64,000 nt of DNA, from contig CM062819.1 in assembly GCA_031772625.1 (NCBI GenBank), positions 1,235,310,955-1,235,374,954 on the forward strand. Reading direction: 5' to 3'. The translations under genes were made by a program, and so were the position numbers. Below the pieces are notes generated by a model. The model was given only the letters and a program-made list of their open reading frames with translations, was not told the DNA's origin and ran no database searches. Below are positions 10,299-21,052 of the stretch, piece by piece. This stretch comes from Pinus tabuliformis. Taxonomy: Eukaryota > Streptophyta > Pinopsida > Pinales > Pinaceae. The first letter of the stretch is position 1. Each line of letters starts with the position of its first letter.

Positions 10299-11318
10299 TG
10301 TTGGCTTAAGGGGGCCTGACCCAAGTTCAGAGTTATTCGCACCAACCAACAAAACCCTAATTGTTGGCCCTTTCGGAAACAACCTGCATAGTGCAGGTTG
10401 TAGTCTCACCCGAAGCAGTATTGGGGGATGCTAGAAACAAGTTTCTGCATCTCGAGACCGTGTGAGGTGTATTCTAAAGCCCTTATAGCTTAGATATGCC
10501 TTCACGTAGATCTATACCTTCCTATGGTCCACTACTGCAACTCTATCCAAATGACATCCAGAACTTCACGAAGGTCTACGGTCAGGCTTATCAAACATAA
10601 AAGAGGCAGAATCACGACTTTTGCTCTGTAGATAGAAACCCTATATCTGTCTTCGCGCAGATCTACCCATTCCAAATAATTATATTACTAGATCTATCTA
10701 ATATCTACGTGGAACATTTTATTACACTTTCCATGCATGAGTATTAAAGATTTAATAGATTCGTGTAGAGAATACTCTTTACTTCATAGAAAACAGATCA
10801 TTAAGAGACGATGCATAAACTTAAAAAAAAATAAGAACAAGGCACATATGCAATAAATTTGGTCCAAAACAATATTTATTAGATTCAACATTGAATTTAC
10901 AGACTCTTCCATCCTGCGCACCCAGTTGCAAGGGGCCCGTGTACTCAACTGCGGACTTTCCAAGGTCTCCGTGCAGTCAACTGCAGGAGCATTCCCCTTT
11001 CACCTAAGTTTAGGAAAATAGAGATTTCCTACCTTAGCACTTTTCTTTTACACTTGTTCTTCACCAAATTTATTATCCTATACTTGCTATGACTCAAATA
11101 TTTATAGCCTTTCTATTACAATACCATGGCCCACGGCCTAGGGGTGAGTCTCAAAACCATCCTATTACTTACCCATACAAGGGGTTAAAATCACTTTGAC
11201 TCTTACTTAGCTGTGCACTCCACTTCCCCATTTCGTAGAGAATTTACATTCTTTACAAAATTCTAACCAAAACTGGTTAAACTAACCCAAAATTGACCCT
11301 AGGGACCCTATCCCAACA
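10299..11318 (-). repeat. Right LTR (5' LTR of minus-strand element), 1020 bp
   Basis: Begins TGTTGG and ends CCAACA, a 6 bp terminal inverted repeat typical of LTRs. Its last 61 bp repeat at the window start. Its inner edge abuts a primer-binding-site-like sequence at 10279-10296. Confidence 0.88.
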
Positions 11319-11545
11319 TCTATATGTGTGTATTATTGTAAATATTGTATTAAGATGGATTTATAAAGCTCCATAGATAGTATGATTATTTGATGGGTGA
11401 AGCAAATGTGTATGCATGTATATGGTTATTATTGTAAATACTGTAATGAGTTGTATTATAAAGATCCAGTAAACGATATGCTGGTCATGTTTTAGTAGAT
11501 GGTCATTGTAAATACTGCAACAAGCTATGTTATAAAGCTCCATGG
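11319..11545. repeat. Degenerate tandem repeat, about 3 units
   Basis: The motif ATTGTAAATACTG followed ~20 bp later by TTATAAAGCTCCAT recurs near 11334, 11431 and 11505. Units are 75-100 bp and diverged. It directly abuts the right LTR of the first element. Confidence 0.55.
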
Positions 11546-12348
11546 GAAATATGTTTTGTTTTCAACAGTCTTGCTGGTTATAGGTATCATTGAACACCGA
11601 GGATGGTGTTCCCCCAATGGGGAGGGTTCTATAAAAGCCCTGATTAAAAGTCCATGTAAAAATATAAGACCACGGTCATGGTACACATATTCCAAGCTGA
11701 ATGGTGGGAAAAACATCCTAGTGGGTGTTTATTTTGGTTATTATGGCTAAGGAAATTGGCAAAGACAATGTCAAAGGTTTTGGAAAGGAAAAAAAGCATT
11801 TTGGCATGTTTATTTATGAAAATAATGGAAAGTAGGAGAAAAGGAAGGTGAAAGGTCATAGGTTGTATGTGAGGAGGAAAATGAGGGAAAATAATGGAAA
11901 ATTAAGAAAATAGAGGCCTCATTAATAAAAAGGATTCTGAGGATCAATGGGTACGTTTGGTCAGTTCAATTTTGGAGCTCTCTCTCTATTCTCTCCCTCT
12001 CTCATACTCTTGGACACTTAGATTTTTCTTGGAGCACTCTTGGAGGGTGTGGCATACTTGGAGTTTTGGAGCAAGAAGGAAAAGGAAGAGTAGGAAAGTA
12101 CAAGAGGACATCGGGATCGACATCTACAATGGGTTTTTATTGTATGTATCGAGTTGCATGTATGTTTTCCTCACTAGTTTAGACATGCATGGCATATGCA
12201 TGTGGTTTATTGGTCATGATTTGTCACTAGCATGGAGGATTGCCTGGATTGGCAATGGATTTTCCTGGCCTTGCCATTTCTTAGATAGCCATGGTGTTGT
12301 GGGTTTATTTATTTGTTTTTCTTTTTGGTTCTGATGTTTCCTTAGCTT
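11546..12348. other. Non-coding stretch, possible decayed repeat
   Basis: I see no recognisable gene. A pyrimidine-rich CTCTCTCT segment near 11978-12000 is followed by an open stretch with no domain (11957-12334), which I treat as chance. Confidence 0.4.
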
Positions 12349-12600
12349 GGGTTGAGTTACTAGTTCCTGGAAGCCTTGGTTGGACAAACGCTCTGGAATA
12401 CCTATAATAGATTGGGTTGAGTTACTAGTCCTAGAAGCCTTGGTTGGAAAAACACTTTGGAAGCCTTAGGTGGGTTGAGTTACTAGTCCTGGAAGCCCTA
12501 GTTGGAAAAATTCTCTGGAAGCCCGAAATAAGATGTGGCTTGAGTTACTAGTCTTGGAAGCCTTGGTTGGGAAAAACACTCTGGAGCTCTGGAAGCCTTG
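12349..12600. repeat. Tandem repeat, 4 copies of ~60-65 bp
   Basis: Units start with GGTTGAGTTACTAGTCCTGG near 12349, 12414, 12473 and 12537, each followed by AAGCCTTGGTTGGAAAAAC and CTCTGGAAGCC. Period is 59-65 bp with point differences and small indels. Confidence 0.88.
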
Positions 12601-14160
12601 GATAGAGAAAAATCTAATGATGGTTTTGTGATGTCTGAACGTGAGGTGGAATCACTATTTTATGGGTTGAGGTGGTTGGCCTCTAGAATTCCTGGATGGT
12701 TTTTCTTTGATGTGTTCTATGAGATCCCACATTCATCCTTGGAATATGGCACGAGGGTGAATGGATGAAGAGATATTTGGCTCAACCATTCTATGGTCAG
12801 GTGGAACATGGAAGTCCCATCTGTGGTTTGGATTTTTCATCATTAATATGAGGTTATTTCTCCTTGTATTTGTATGAGTATTATACTGGTTTAAATGTGG
12901 ATCATATGGCTGTGATTTCCTTGGTATTTCTGTTGTTGTTATGTTGGTTATGTATGTGATTTATGACAGTAGATATGTATGGTTCTCATCATGTTTTTAC
13001 TTGTAAATGAATGGACAATGTATCTATGACTTAATGGATGAAACTACAATTAATGTCTTGAGGCGACAATGCTTCTTAGCGATTCTTAGATGAGTATGAG
13101 ACCCCTATGTTTATATTTGTGATTTACACCTGTAGATTACATATTCGTGATATGCTTGACGAAATGCATGTCATGGATAGTAGGGATCCAGTCAAGGGCT
13201 TGTTCAAGTATTTGAAATTGCATCATTGTTTCATTGTTATATTTCTGTTCTGAAGGTGCCATTCAATTTTGGGAAGTGACCTCGGCTCTGGGATTGGAAA
13301 ATCAGATCAAATCCTAGGGAAGCTGGCACAAAACTAAACAAAATAGTCCCTGGACACTGGCATTCCTTGTCATGAGAGCATCCAGAGCCTCATGAAAGTT
13401 GTCATGCCCATATCATGGGAGCGTCCAGGGGTTAAGTGGTCTAAAATCTCTATTGTTGATGTTGAAGGTCTGTATTGTGTGTGTCCAATGGTTCCAATTC
13501 CTTAACGTGATTTAGGAGGTCAAATCATATCATAGTAAATTATCATCACATATTTACCCCGGTCAGCCAATTACTTGGGTAGATGTGGGAGGAGGGCATT
13601 ACAGTAATAAAAAAGTGATAAAGATCTCCTCTTTGGTTGATAGGAAGTGATGTTAGACATCATATTATCCATGTGTCGTGCACTAAACTAGGACTGGCAA
13701 TCGTAAGTCTTAGTGAAGGAAATAGGAAGGAGAATGGAGGATTGGATAAGAATTTTAGTTTGATACTCCTTGAGGATAGAAAATCCATGATAGGAATTTG
13801 ATCGACACTCTTTGAGGATTGGACAGGTATCTAAGACAAGATTGGTCGAAGATGATTGATATTCTTTGAGGATGGGTATTCCAAGATAACAACATTCCTA
13901 AAAGGACATACCTAGTGAACATATAGATGGGGTACATGCCTTAGAGGTAGTGTGGTGTCTCATGTAAATCCTTCCAACATTATGATATGAAATAAGAAGA
14001 GCTTGTTAGTTAAAGGCCTTACTATGTTGACAATTATAGTTATAGGGTTCATGCTTGAGAATGACTTATCAATCTAACTCTTCTTATCAAAACTCTTCAG
14101 TTTGAGAATATCCTTGTACCAAGTGTATAATTATGAATATCTCTCTGGTTAAGAGGGAGT
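12601..14160. other. Non-coding stretch with minor ~45-55 bp repeats
   Basis: No coding domain was recognised. At 13756-13875 the phrase ACTCCTTGAGGAT recurs three times. The final 10-15 bases (AAGAGGGAG) resemble the polypurine tract that precedes a copia 3' LTR. Confidence 0.4.
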
Positions 14161-14860
14161 GTTGGAAAATGTAACTAGTTTTAGTATTCATAATTTGTAC
14201 CATTATGTATTTTATGTAAAAAGAAAAAGAAAAGAAAAAGAAAATTTATTATTATTTTTCTAGACAATCATGTTCTTCATGCTTTTAGGTTTTTGAGTCA
14301 AAAGATTCAAAGTCCTATTTGGGCATATTGTAAAGAAAAAGGAAAAATAATTTTAAATATGTATTTTTGGGTTAAAAAACCCCTCTAGGTGCCAAGTCTT
14401 CTTGCCTGTTAAGTCAGACCTGCCCCAATGGACATGTATATTTTCACCACTCTGGACAATATAAATAGAGGGAAAATAGAGCTCATTTGGACACACACGG
14501 TTGATGGATTGTGGTCTAAAATACCATAGAGAGGGTAGAGAAGAAGTGAAGATATGAAGTCAGAAAAAAAGGATTTCTTCTTTAGCTATAATTTATGGAA
14601 GTTCTGCCTTGGTAAATCTCTTGTTACTGGTGATCTCTTGCTGATGGATCTGTTGGAAAGAAGGAAGGCTTTACTTCGCATGTATAGGTGAAACGTTTAT
14701 GTGGTTATGGGTCTTGGATATCTCATTTGATCTTATTATATAAGAAGATAAGTTTCTAGGTTTTCCCCTTGGAGGGGTTTTGCCCTGGCTTGGAGCCTAT
14801 AGCTTATGTTCTTTGTTTTCTTGTGATCATCTTCATGTTTAAATTTGATAATTTTTTGAT
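14161..14860 (+). repeat. Probable solo or truncated copia-type LTR
   Basis: The segment begins TGTTGGAAAATGTAAC directly after a purine run AAGAGGGAG, the usual polypurine tract/3' LTR junction of Ty1/copia elements. About 300 bp in, a TATAAATAGAGGG box lies at 14460. Near 14755-14790 is a TTTCCCCTTGGAGGGGTTTTGCC segment resembling the R/U5 part of plant copia LTRs. No partner LTR or copia pol was seen, and the right end is not fixed. Confidence 0.45.
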
Positions 14861-15359
14861 GAAGAGAAACATAATTAAATAAATAAGAAGCCAAAAAATT
14901 TCACAAGCATTTATCAAAGAAAGGAAAATATAATCTAATAATAAAGCCTCCTGATTTTCTCACAGAAATGATTCATATGTTTCCTCTATACTTCAACTCA
15001 TGTAGGCTATGAGTAATCTTGTAATCTCCTTCAAAAATAAAATCGTAGCCCAACCCCTTGATGAAAGTTCCACTTAAGATCTTGTGACAAATGAAACCCA
15101 AAGAATCGAACTTAATTCTCTTCTTTCTTGTCCTAGTGTAACTTTTATGAGGAGTGCCATGATGAAAAAACCTATGTAGTTAAGAAGCATGCATGGGAAA
15201 GGATCTTTGGTAAAAGGCTAGAATCTACTGTCGCAACCTTGGATTGGGTAATAGATGAAGATGTGACATTAACATAAATAAGGAGCTTTTATAAGGATAG
15301 AAATGCTAAAAATCAATCTTCTAAATAGTTAGACAATAAGAAGTCCGCAGTGTTGCCCA
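14861..15359 (+). other. AT-rich stretch before gypsy fragment
   Basis: It probably contains decayed Gag linker of the following gypsy fragment, but I could not recognise a domain before about 15360. Confidence 0.3.
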
Positions 15360-16080
15360 ATCTCACCCCAATGTCAATACTACCACTTCTCCCTCTTTAT
15401 CTTTGTCTCGTTTCAACATCTTGAAACAAATGGCCAACATTAAAGTCAATGCTTCATTACTTGATATGGACACTAGTCTAGAATAACAACAACATTTGAA
15501 AACTTTCTTGGATAGGAAAACCCCAATCCCTGTTCATTTTCACGAGGCAAAGCTAGAAGAAAATCCTTTCAAAGACAAGGACTTCACTGTAAATAGTTCA
15601 ATTTTTTTGGTAAAAAATCATCCTTTTTATGTTTTGATGAAAGTTTGTCATAAAATCACCCACTTTTGTTTAGTATATGGAAAATCAGGTCCAAATGTCA
15701 TGCCTATGATCATTATGGAGGAACCAAGCCTTCAATGCACTAAAGAGAAACCCAAGAGGATGTTTGCCTATAATAATACTCAACAAACAACGATTTGCGA
15801 GATTAAATATGTTACTTTAGTCACAATGTTCCCATCCTAAAATTAGAACCACATGTAGTATTCAAGTAATGAATATGATAGTTAGAAATTATTTAATCAT
15901 TTTAGGAAAATACTGGCAAGCCAAAGCATGTGGATGTATGTCATTAGATGGAACACATATGACTTCGCCCAAGGATTGCAAAAATATTATCATGCTTCAG
16001 GAGGAAATAATATTTCCATATATCGAAAGCAGACCCCAACCTGATCATGCCAATTATTTTGAGGAAGATCCATGAGTTTA
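15360..16080 (+). pseudogene. Gypsy Gag-Pol fragment: linker and degenerate protease
   Basis: The plus strand reads SRFNILKQMANIKVNASLLD, then one stop, then FLDRKTPIPVHFHEA and KITHFCLVYGKSGPNVMP. The last is the protease flap region; the catalytic Asp-Gly of the family is replaced by Tyr-Gly-Lys, so it is inactive. FAYNNTQQTTICEIK follows, then a frameshift near 15840, and the reading resumes at 15869 as YLIILGKYWQAKACG, corresponding to the LLGRDW protease motif. It ends with IESRPQPDHANYFEED. It belongs to the same gypsy type as the element at 18249-36390 but is a distinct, older copy. Confidence 0.75.
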
Positions 16081-16138
16081 TTCTTTGTTTACCATTGAAG
16101 AATCACCACCCCCTCCTCTTGTTGATGAAAATAATAAG

Positions 16139-16545
16139 TTCTAGCATATGAATTTTGATGATGTGTGTTCTAATGAAGGGAGTGGTGCTAGAATAATTTT
16201 AAACTCTTCCTTAGGTAAAATGCATCGATTCTCCTATAGAATTGAGTTTAGTTGCACCAAAAAATTAGTTGAATTTGAGGTCTTATTATTAGGCATTGAA
16301 CATGCCATTGAGTTGGGATGAAAACATTTAACTATATTTGGAAATTACAAACCTATTTTCAATTTAATCAAGAAGGTATACACTCCTTCTAGCAAGCTTA
16401 TCAAACAATATACTCAAGTTTCATAGCAGAAAATTTCTGAGTTGCTTTCATTTAATATTACAAATGTAAGAAGGGACTTAAATGATTTAACTGATCATTT
16501 AGTTGCGCATGCAACTAGCCCTCAAAGACAAATCATTTCATAAAG
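16139..16545 (+). pseudogene. RNase H domain located between protease and RT, degenerate
   Basis: The reading is MNFDDVCSNEGSGARIIL, HRFSYRIEFSCTKKLVEFEV, LLLGIEHAIELG, LTIFGNYKPIFNLI and VRRDLNDLTDHLVAHA. This is the RNase H fold with the first D (FDD), the E (VEFE) and N in place of the third catalytic D (GDS to GNY). It follows protease and precedes RT, an unusual position that matches the better preserved element at 29594-29950. One stop breaks it after HAIELG. Confidence 0.75.
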
Positions 16546-16829
16546 GAATAATTTTATCTTAGAATCATTATGTTAGCCTCATTTTCCTAATAATAAAGAA
16601 GACTAGAAAGTTTTCCCAAATGATGAAAACATCTACAACTTTATCCAAAAATAGCCTCTTAACAAGAAGGAGATCATTTCTCTTTGTGATAATATGTATC
16701 CAAAAGGATTTCTCCCTCTCGAAATTAATTTTCATCTAGCCATATTTCAAATAAAAAAGAGGAACATAAATAGGAATCAAAGAGAAAAACAAGATAAACC
16801 ATACTTTTGGACATTGTGAACCCATGAGG

Positions 16830-17205
16830 CCTAGTAAATATTTTACAGATTGATTTCCGATGTTCTAAAGAGAAAAAAAAATGTTCTTTGATTTATTTCG
16901 TGAGTTTAAAGACGTCTTTGCCTGGTCTTACAAATATCTACATGATTTTGAATCTAATATCTCCAACATGCTATTCCTATCAAAGAGGATGTTGGACCAG
17001 TCCAACAAAGACAAATATATGTTAATCCCACACTTGAAGTGACAATTAGGAAAGATATAGAAAAATTATTGTCTACTTATATCATCTCATGCTTGTTAGC
17101 AAAAAGAATGGTGGCATACACTTATGTGTCGAATTTAGTGCTCTGAATAAAGAAAGTGTTAAGACAACTTTCCCATTCCTCATATGAACCAAGGTTAGCT
17201 TATTT
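16830..17205 (+). pseudogene. RT N-terminal fragment, truncated
   Basis: After about 280 bp of decayed linker the plus strand shows pieces of the start of gypsy RT: a DVFAWSY-like segment at ~16895, IPIKEDVGPVQQRQIYVNPTL-like pieces and KKNGGIHLCVEFSALNK-like pieces in shifted frames to ~17160. Nothing of the palm (YxDD) follows. The fragment ends before the catalytic motif. Confidence 0.6.
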
Positions 17206-18248
17206 CAAATCTTAACCTTCTTATAAATATAATCTTTTCCTTTTTAATTTTTTCTGTTGTTTTCTTTTTTGCATTTTCTATTTAAGTTTGTTTTTTATGT
17301 TTTTCTTTTAACTTCCATTTTCAGAGTATAGTTAGTATTTATTCGATAAGTCTGAAACAATTTTTGATAAGATAGTTTGATGTTATGATCTTTGCAAATT
17401 TTACAATAATACTTTCTATTTCAGTAATTTGAAAGAAGCAAGAAAAATAAAATGACCTATGTTGGTTTGTGAGATGTTATCACTTTAGTACTCATCACTT
17501 CCTAATCTTTTTCTCTGCCTGGAAGCTAAACAAGTCATGTTGGTATCACATTCTTTCATCCCTTGCTTCCTTTCCCATCACAACAACTAGCTTACCCTCT
17601 CTCGTTACTACAATTTATATATGTTAGAAACCAAATATTCTAAGTTTTGGCCTATTTTCACACAACCCTCCCCTTGGATTCGACAAATTTTGACTCATGT
17701 TTAATTCATGATCAACCCCTATACAAATTGCATAAACCATTACGCTCAATTTCTCTCCCTAAAAGATAATAAAGATACAATATTTAAAAAGAAAAACAAT
17801 TAGTAGGTGGGTCCAATGTAGCAACAAGGTTTTGGTTGACTTTCAGATCCTAATTCACACTCTACGACTCTATGATTTTTATTAACAACAACATATGCAT
17901 TCTTCACATCTATGGATGGAAAGGATTACAAAAATAAGCTCAGCCTAGACATTACTATTTAATTTTGGGTATATGATATATATTGTCTTCAGATATGGCT
18001 CTCATACATATAAAGAATTGTTCGCATCATGCTATGGTTTGATTTTGATCACACATAGAATATACACATCAATACCATAGTTACACAAAAGCATGGTGAT
18101 TTGAATATAATGTGTAGATATACATTGTTTACATATAACAATGATTGACCCATTTAAATATGAAATAGTTGACCCATGGCCAAGCATATGCCTTGCCACT
18201 ATAAGGTGACATAATAAATGTGTTTATAAAGGTTCATGGCTATGAATT
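17206..18248. other. AT-rich stretch with no recognisable feature
   Basis: It lies between the truncated RT and the next element's LTR. No domain or clear repeat was seen. Confidence 0.5.
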
Positions 18249-20338
18249 TGTTGTCGCTACTGCAACACCTTCCAAAATTTTGCTACATTCTAATTTTGGA
18301 GCCTACCTCATTGCCCTGTCAAGTGTCGTTTTGTATTGTTTCATATGTTTTGAGTGTTCTTGAGTGTTCTTAAGTGTTTTCATATTTATTTGAATATCCT
18401 TATACACATTTCATGGTCACAACACCTTTCTTGTTGTAAAACGAAATTTTTGGGTCACAGTCGCACACACCTCACCATTTGTACTTAGGGAATGTGCATA
18501 AAGTGGTGTTTTGATGTATATTCATTGTTGATCAAGATTGTCTCAATTTTCTTGATGATTTAGTATGTGTCACACATAGTTTTATTTATATAAATCATCT
18601 TGCGCATCCCTTGACCAATCATCCAAACTTAGACAATTTCGGTTGCAAAACGACCCCATTATGGACAAGAGTGCATGAGTGCACTCTAAAGCCTTGATGG
18701 GTAACCCTTCACTATTCAAAAGTGTGCCATGCACCCTCCCATAGAGATGGGTGCACTCCAAGAACAAGAATCCCCTTCCCTGTTCCTAATTGGGCCCTCA
18801 AAAAGTGACTAAGTCTTCCTTGAGCGCACTCCTTCGACTCGAAGAAGTGTGCCCTCCTTGAGCACATTGTCGCACCCTGAAGGCGCAAAGACTCAACCTT
18901 CAACCTTCAAGAGTGTTCCCTATGCCCTTCCTAAGGCCTCTTAGGCACATTAGTGCATGTCTAAGCATCGAATCTCCTCCTCCTCCTTCGCCCTTCAGCG
19001 TTTTAGAGTGCGCTCTTGCACCCTAAAGCTCCATTCACCATTTTAAGCACACCGAAAGGGCATGAACAAGAAAATATGGATAAAGCATGATAGAGTAGGA
19101 TATTTTTAAATTGATAGATGCTCATCAAGAGCGATTGCATAAACATGTATTCTAGGAACCTCATGGAAAACAAATGCAAGGAAGATCAGACAAAGAGGAT
19201 GAAAAAATGAAGCACAAGAAGAACCAAGAAAATGCCTGAAACTTAATGATCAAAGCACCATGAATACTCCAAGATTGAAGAAATTTTGGAGGGTGGAAGC
19301 ATCAGGATAAAATTATGAAAAATAATAGACACAGTGGCATCCATATCACTACTAAAGCAATTCCATGTCATCAATCAATGTCAGTCCTAGTCATCCAATA
19401 TAGTGATGTGACAAGTTTCATCATATGATGACGTGGAAGACATAATACATCATTTTAATCATTGTATAAGTCAAATGAGTAGAAGTCCAAGAGTCATGAG
19501 TGAACTCAAGAGTTACAGAAGTCCAAAGGACATGTAATACCAAAAGTCACATGTAATTCCGAAAGTCATTTGGAACTTCAAAGGTTGTAGAAGTCCAAAG
19601 GTCACTAGAAGTTATGAGGATATGAAAGGTCACTTCTCAAGTTATAAATAGATCCTCATTTCTCATGTAAATTACTTTTAGCCTTGGCTTCTCCCATAAG
19701 GAATAGGAGAGATAAGTTAGTACTTTTGGTGAGCAAGTAGTGGCTCCAACACTCCACTATTAGAGCAAATGATGTTCATTGTATTCATGCATCTTGGGAC
19801 TTACTTAATATTTGAAGCTTGATGGCCAACACATTTTCATACATGGATTATGAATGTTTGTAAGACTATTCTATGAATGTTTATGGTTCATGTTTTCTTT
19901 CACCAATACTAAGGTAGTTGAACTATTTCAGTTATTTTAGTGCTTATCTTGTTGAGAATGTGTTGTAATGGTTTTAACGATCATCACGTCTCTATGGACT
20001 ATTCCACTAGATGTCAGATGAAACACTGTCGTTTACGTGCATATTTATTAGGGTGGTACTATTACCTCTCTCTGAGAGGCTTACCCTCTTTCCCCTCCGC
20101 AGTAGAAGAACCTTGATGCACCTACAACTGAACATTCACTAGGCACAATAGATTGCTTTTCAAAGGAACATGTGTGATTCCCTCTCTTGCTAATAGCTAA
20201 AGCCAAGGTAGATATTTAAGTAGATGACACTCAGGCCATATTCTGGATCGGGATCCTATCCCAATCAGTGTGAGGTATAATTGGGACCACATATCGGAGA
20301 GACCCCCTTGAATGTTGGTGGGTCCAACATTGTCAACG
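18249..20338 (+). repeat. 5' LTR, ~2.09 kb
   Basis: It aligns along its length with 34186-36390, sharing for example ACATTCTAATTTTGGAGCC near the start and GAGACCCCCTTGAATGTTG near the end. It contains internal short repeats (GAAGTCCAAAGG motifs near 19480-19600). Confidence 0.88.
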
Positions 20339-20362
20339 TTTCTAGCACTAGAAGGAGGGAAG
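20339..20362 (+). other. Putative primer binding site region
   Basis: Immediately after the 5' LTR is TTTCTAGCACTAGAAGGAGGG. The position fits a primer site, but I cannot assign the primer tRNA. Confidence 0.35.
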
Positions 20363-20667
20363 CCATATTTTTATGGCTAATAACTCCACCCATCCACATC
20401 ATACTTCCTCTGGACAAGGCAACAATATTCCCAGCACCTCTCCGACTGATATTCCTAAAACAGGCAGATCTTCTCAACCCATACCTGAATAGAGTTGTGA
20501 AGTTTCTTACGAGAATATTTGGGAAATTTGACCCATAACCTGTAAGTTCACAAAGTTAATTGGATTGATTCTTGGAACACATAATATTCCTTATTTTCCA
20601 AACAAGAAATAAAAAACCCCTACTAGGATAGTAGTTTCTACAGTGGAAGATTTGGTTTTTTCTACCC

Positions 20668-21052
20668 TTGAAGAGTTGGAAAAATTTGCAGACAACACAA
20701 AAGCAAAAGAAACCTCCATCTTTCAATGGGGGTGACAGAGACAACACTATGCTCTCAGATGAAAATATCCACGAGTTAGGTGGTCACGAAGAAGATTCCT
20801 CAGATTCTGAAGAAGAGGAGGAGTACATAAACGAAGACATGGCAGACCAAGGTTTGGTTTGGATGACTCGGGGGCCACTTTCCCTTCCGAGTGTTTTACA
20901 TAAGTTTCCAAGACACTAAAAAAAAGTTGTCAACGAAATATGACCCTAACAAGGTGATCAAAGCGAAAGACCATTAGGATAATTTCTATCTACACTTGCA
21001 GAAGCATGAGGTATTTTATGACGATGTTGCATGTATACATTTTCTTTGTACC
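20668..21052 (+). pseudogene. gag: gag, first part (N-terminal), interrupted
   Basis: The open reading has an acidic Glu/Asp/Ser-rich stretch (EEDSSDSEEEEEY) followed by ADQGLVWMTRGPLSLP and VLHKFPRH. It continues in other frames to FYDDVACIHFLCT at 21052, where the nested element begins. The next codons of the same Gag (LDGKATTWYHSIP) resume at 27713, proving that the two parts were one gene. One or more frameshifts lie between 20919 and 21010. Confidence 0.8.

Larger units (their letters stand above)
1..11318 (-). mobile_element. Ty3/gypsy LTR retrotransposon, nearly complete, left LTR cut by window edge
   Basis: Bases 1-61 match 11258-11318 almost base for base, and both copies end in CCAACA. 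The right copy begins TGTTGG at 10299. These are the two LTRs of one element, and all of its coding domains read on the minus strand. In minus-strand order they are: ORF upstream of gag, gag with zinc knuckles, protease, second Gag-like domain, RT, RNase H, integrase, accessory ORF. RT-RNase H-integrase is the Ty3/gypsy order. Stops and frameshifts in most domains show the copy is dead. The bases after the right LTR (TCTAT) are one target-site copy; the other lies outside the window. The clade is uncertain: the extra ORF before gag and a degenerate tRNA-Asp-like primer site recall Tat/Athila, but the accessory region and doubled Gag do not fit a lineage I can name. Confidence 0.93.

Noticed and set aside
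11957-12334. 125-codon plus-strand open frame
   Set aside because: Composition is biased (Trp/Phe/Ser from T-rich DNA), with no domain and no counterpart nearby; treated as chance.
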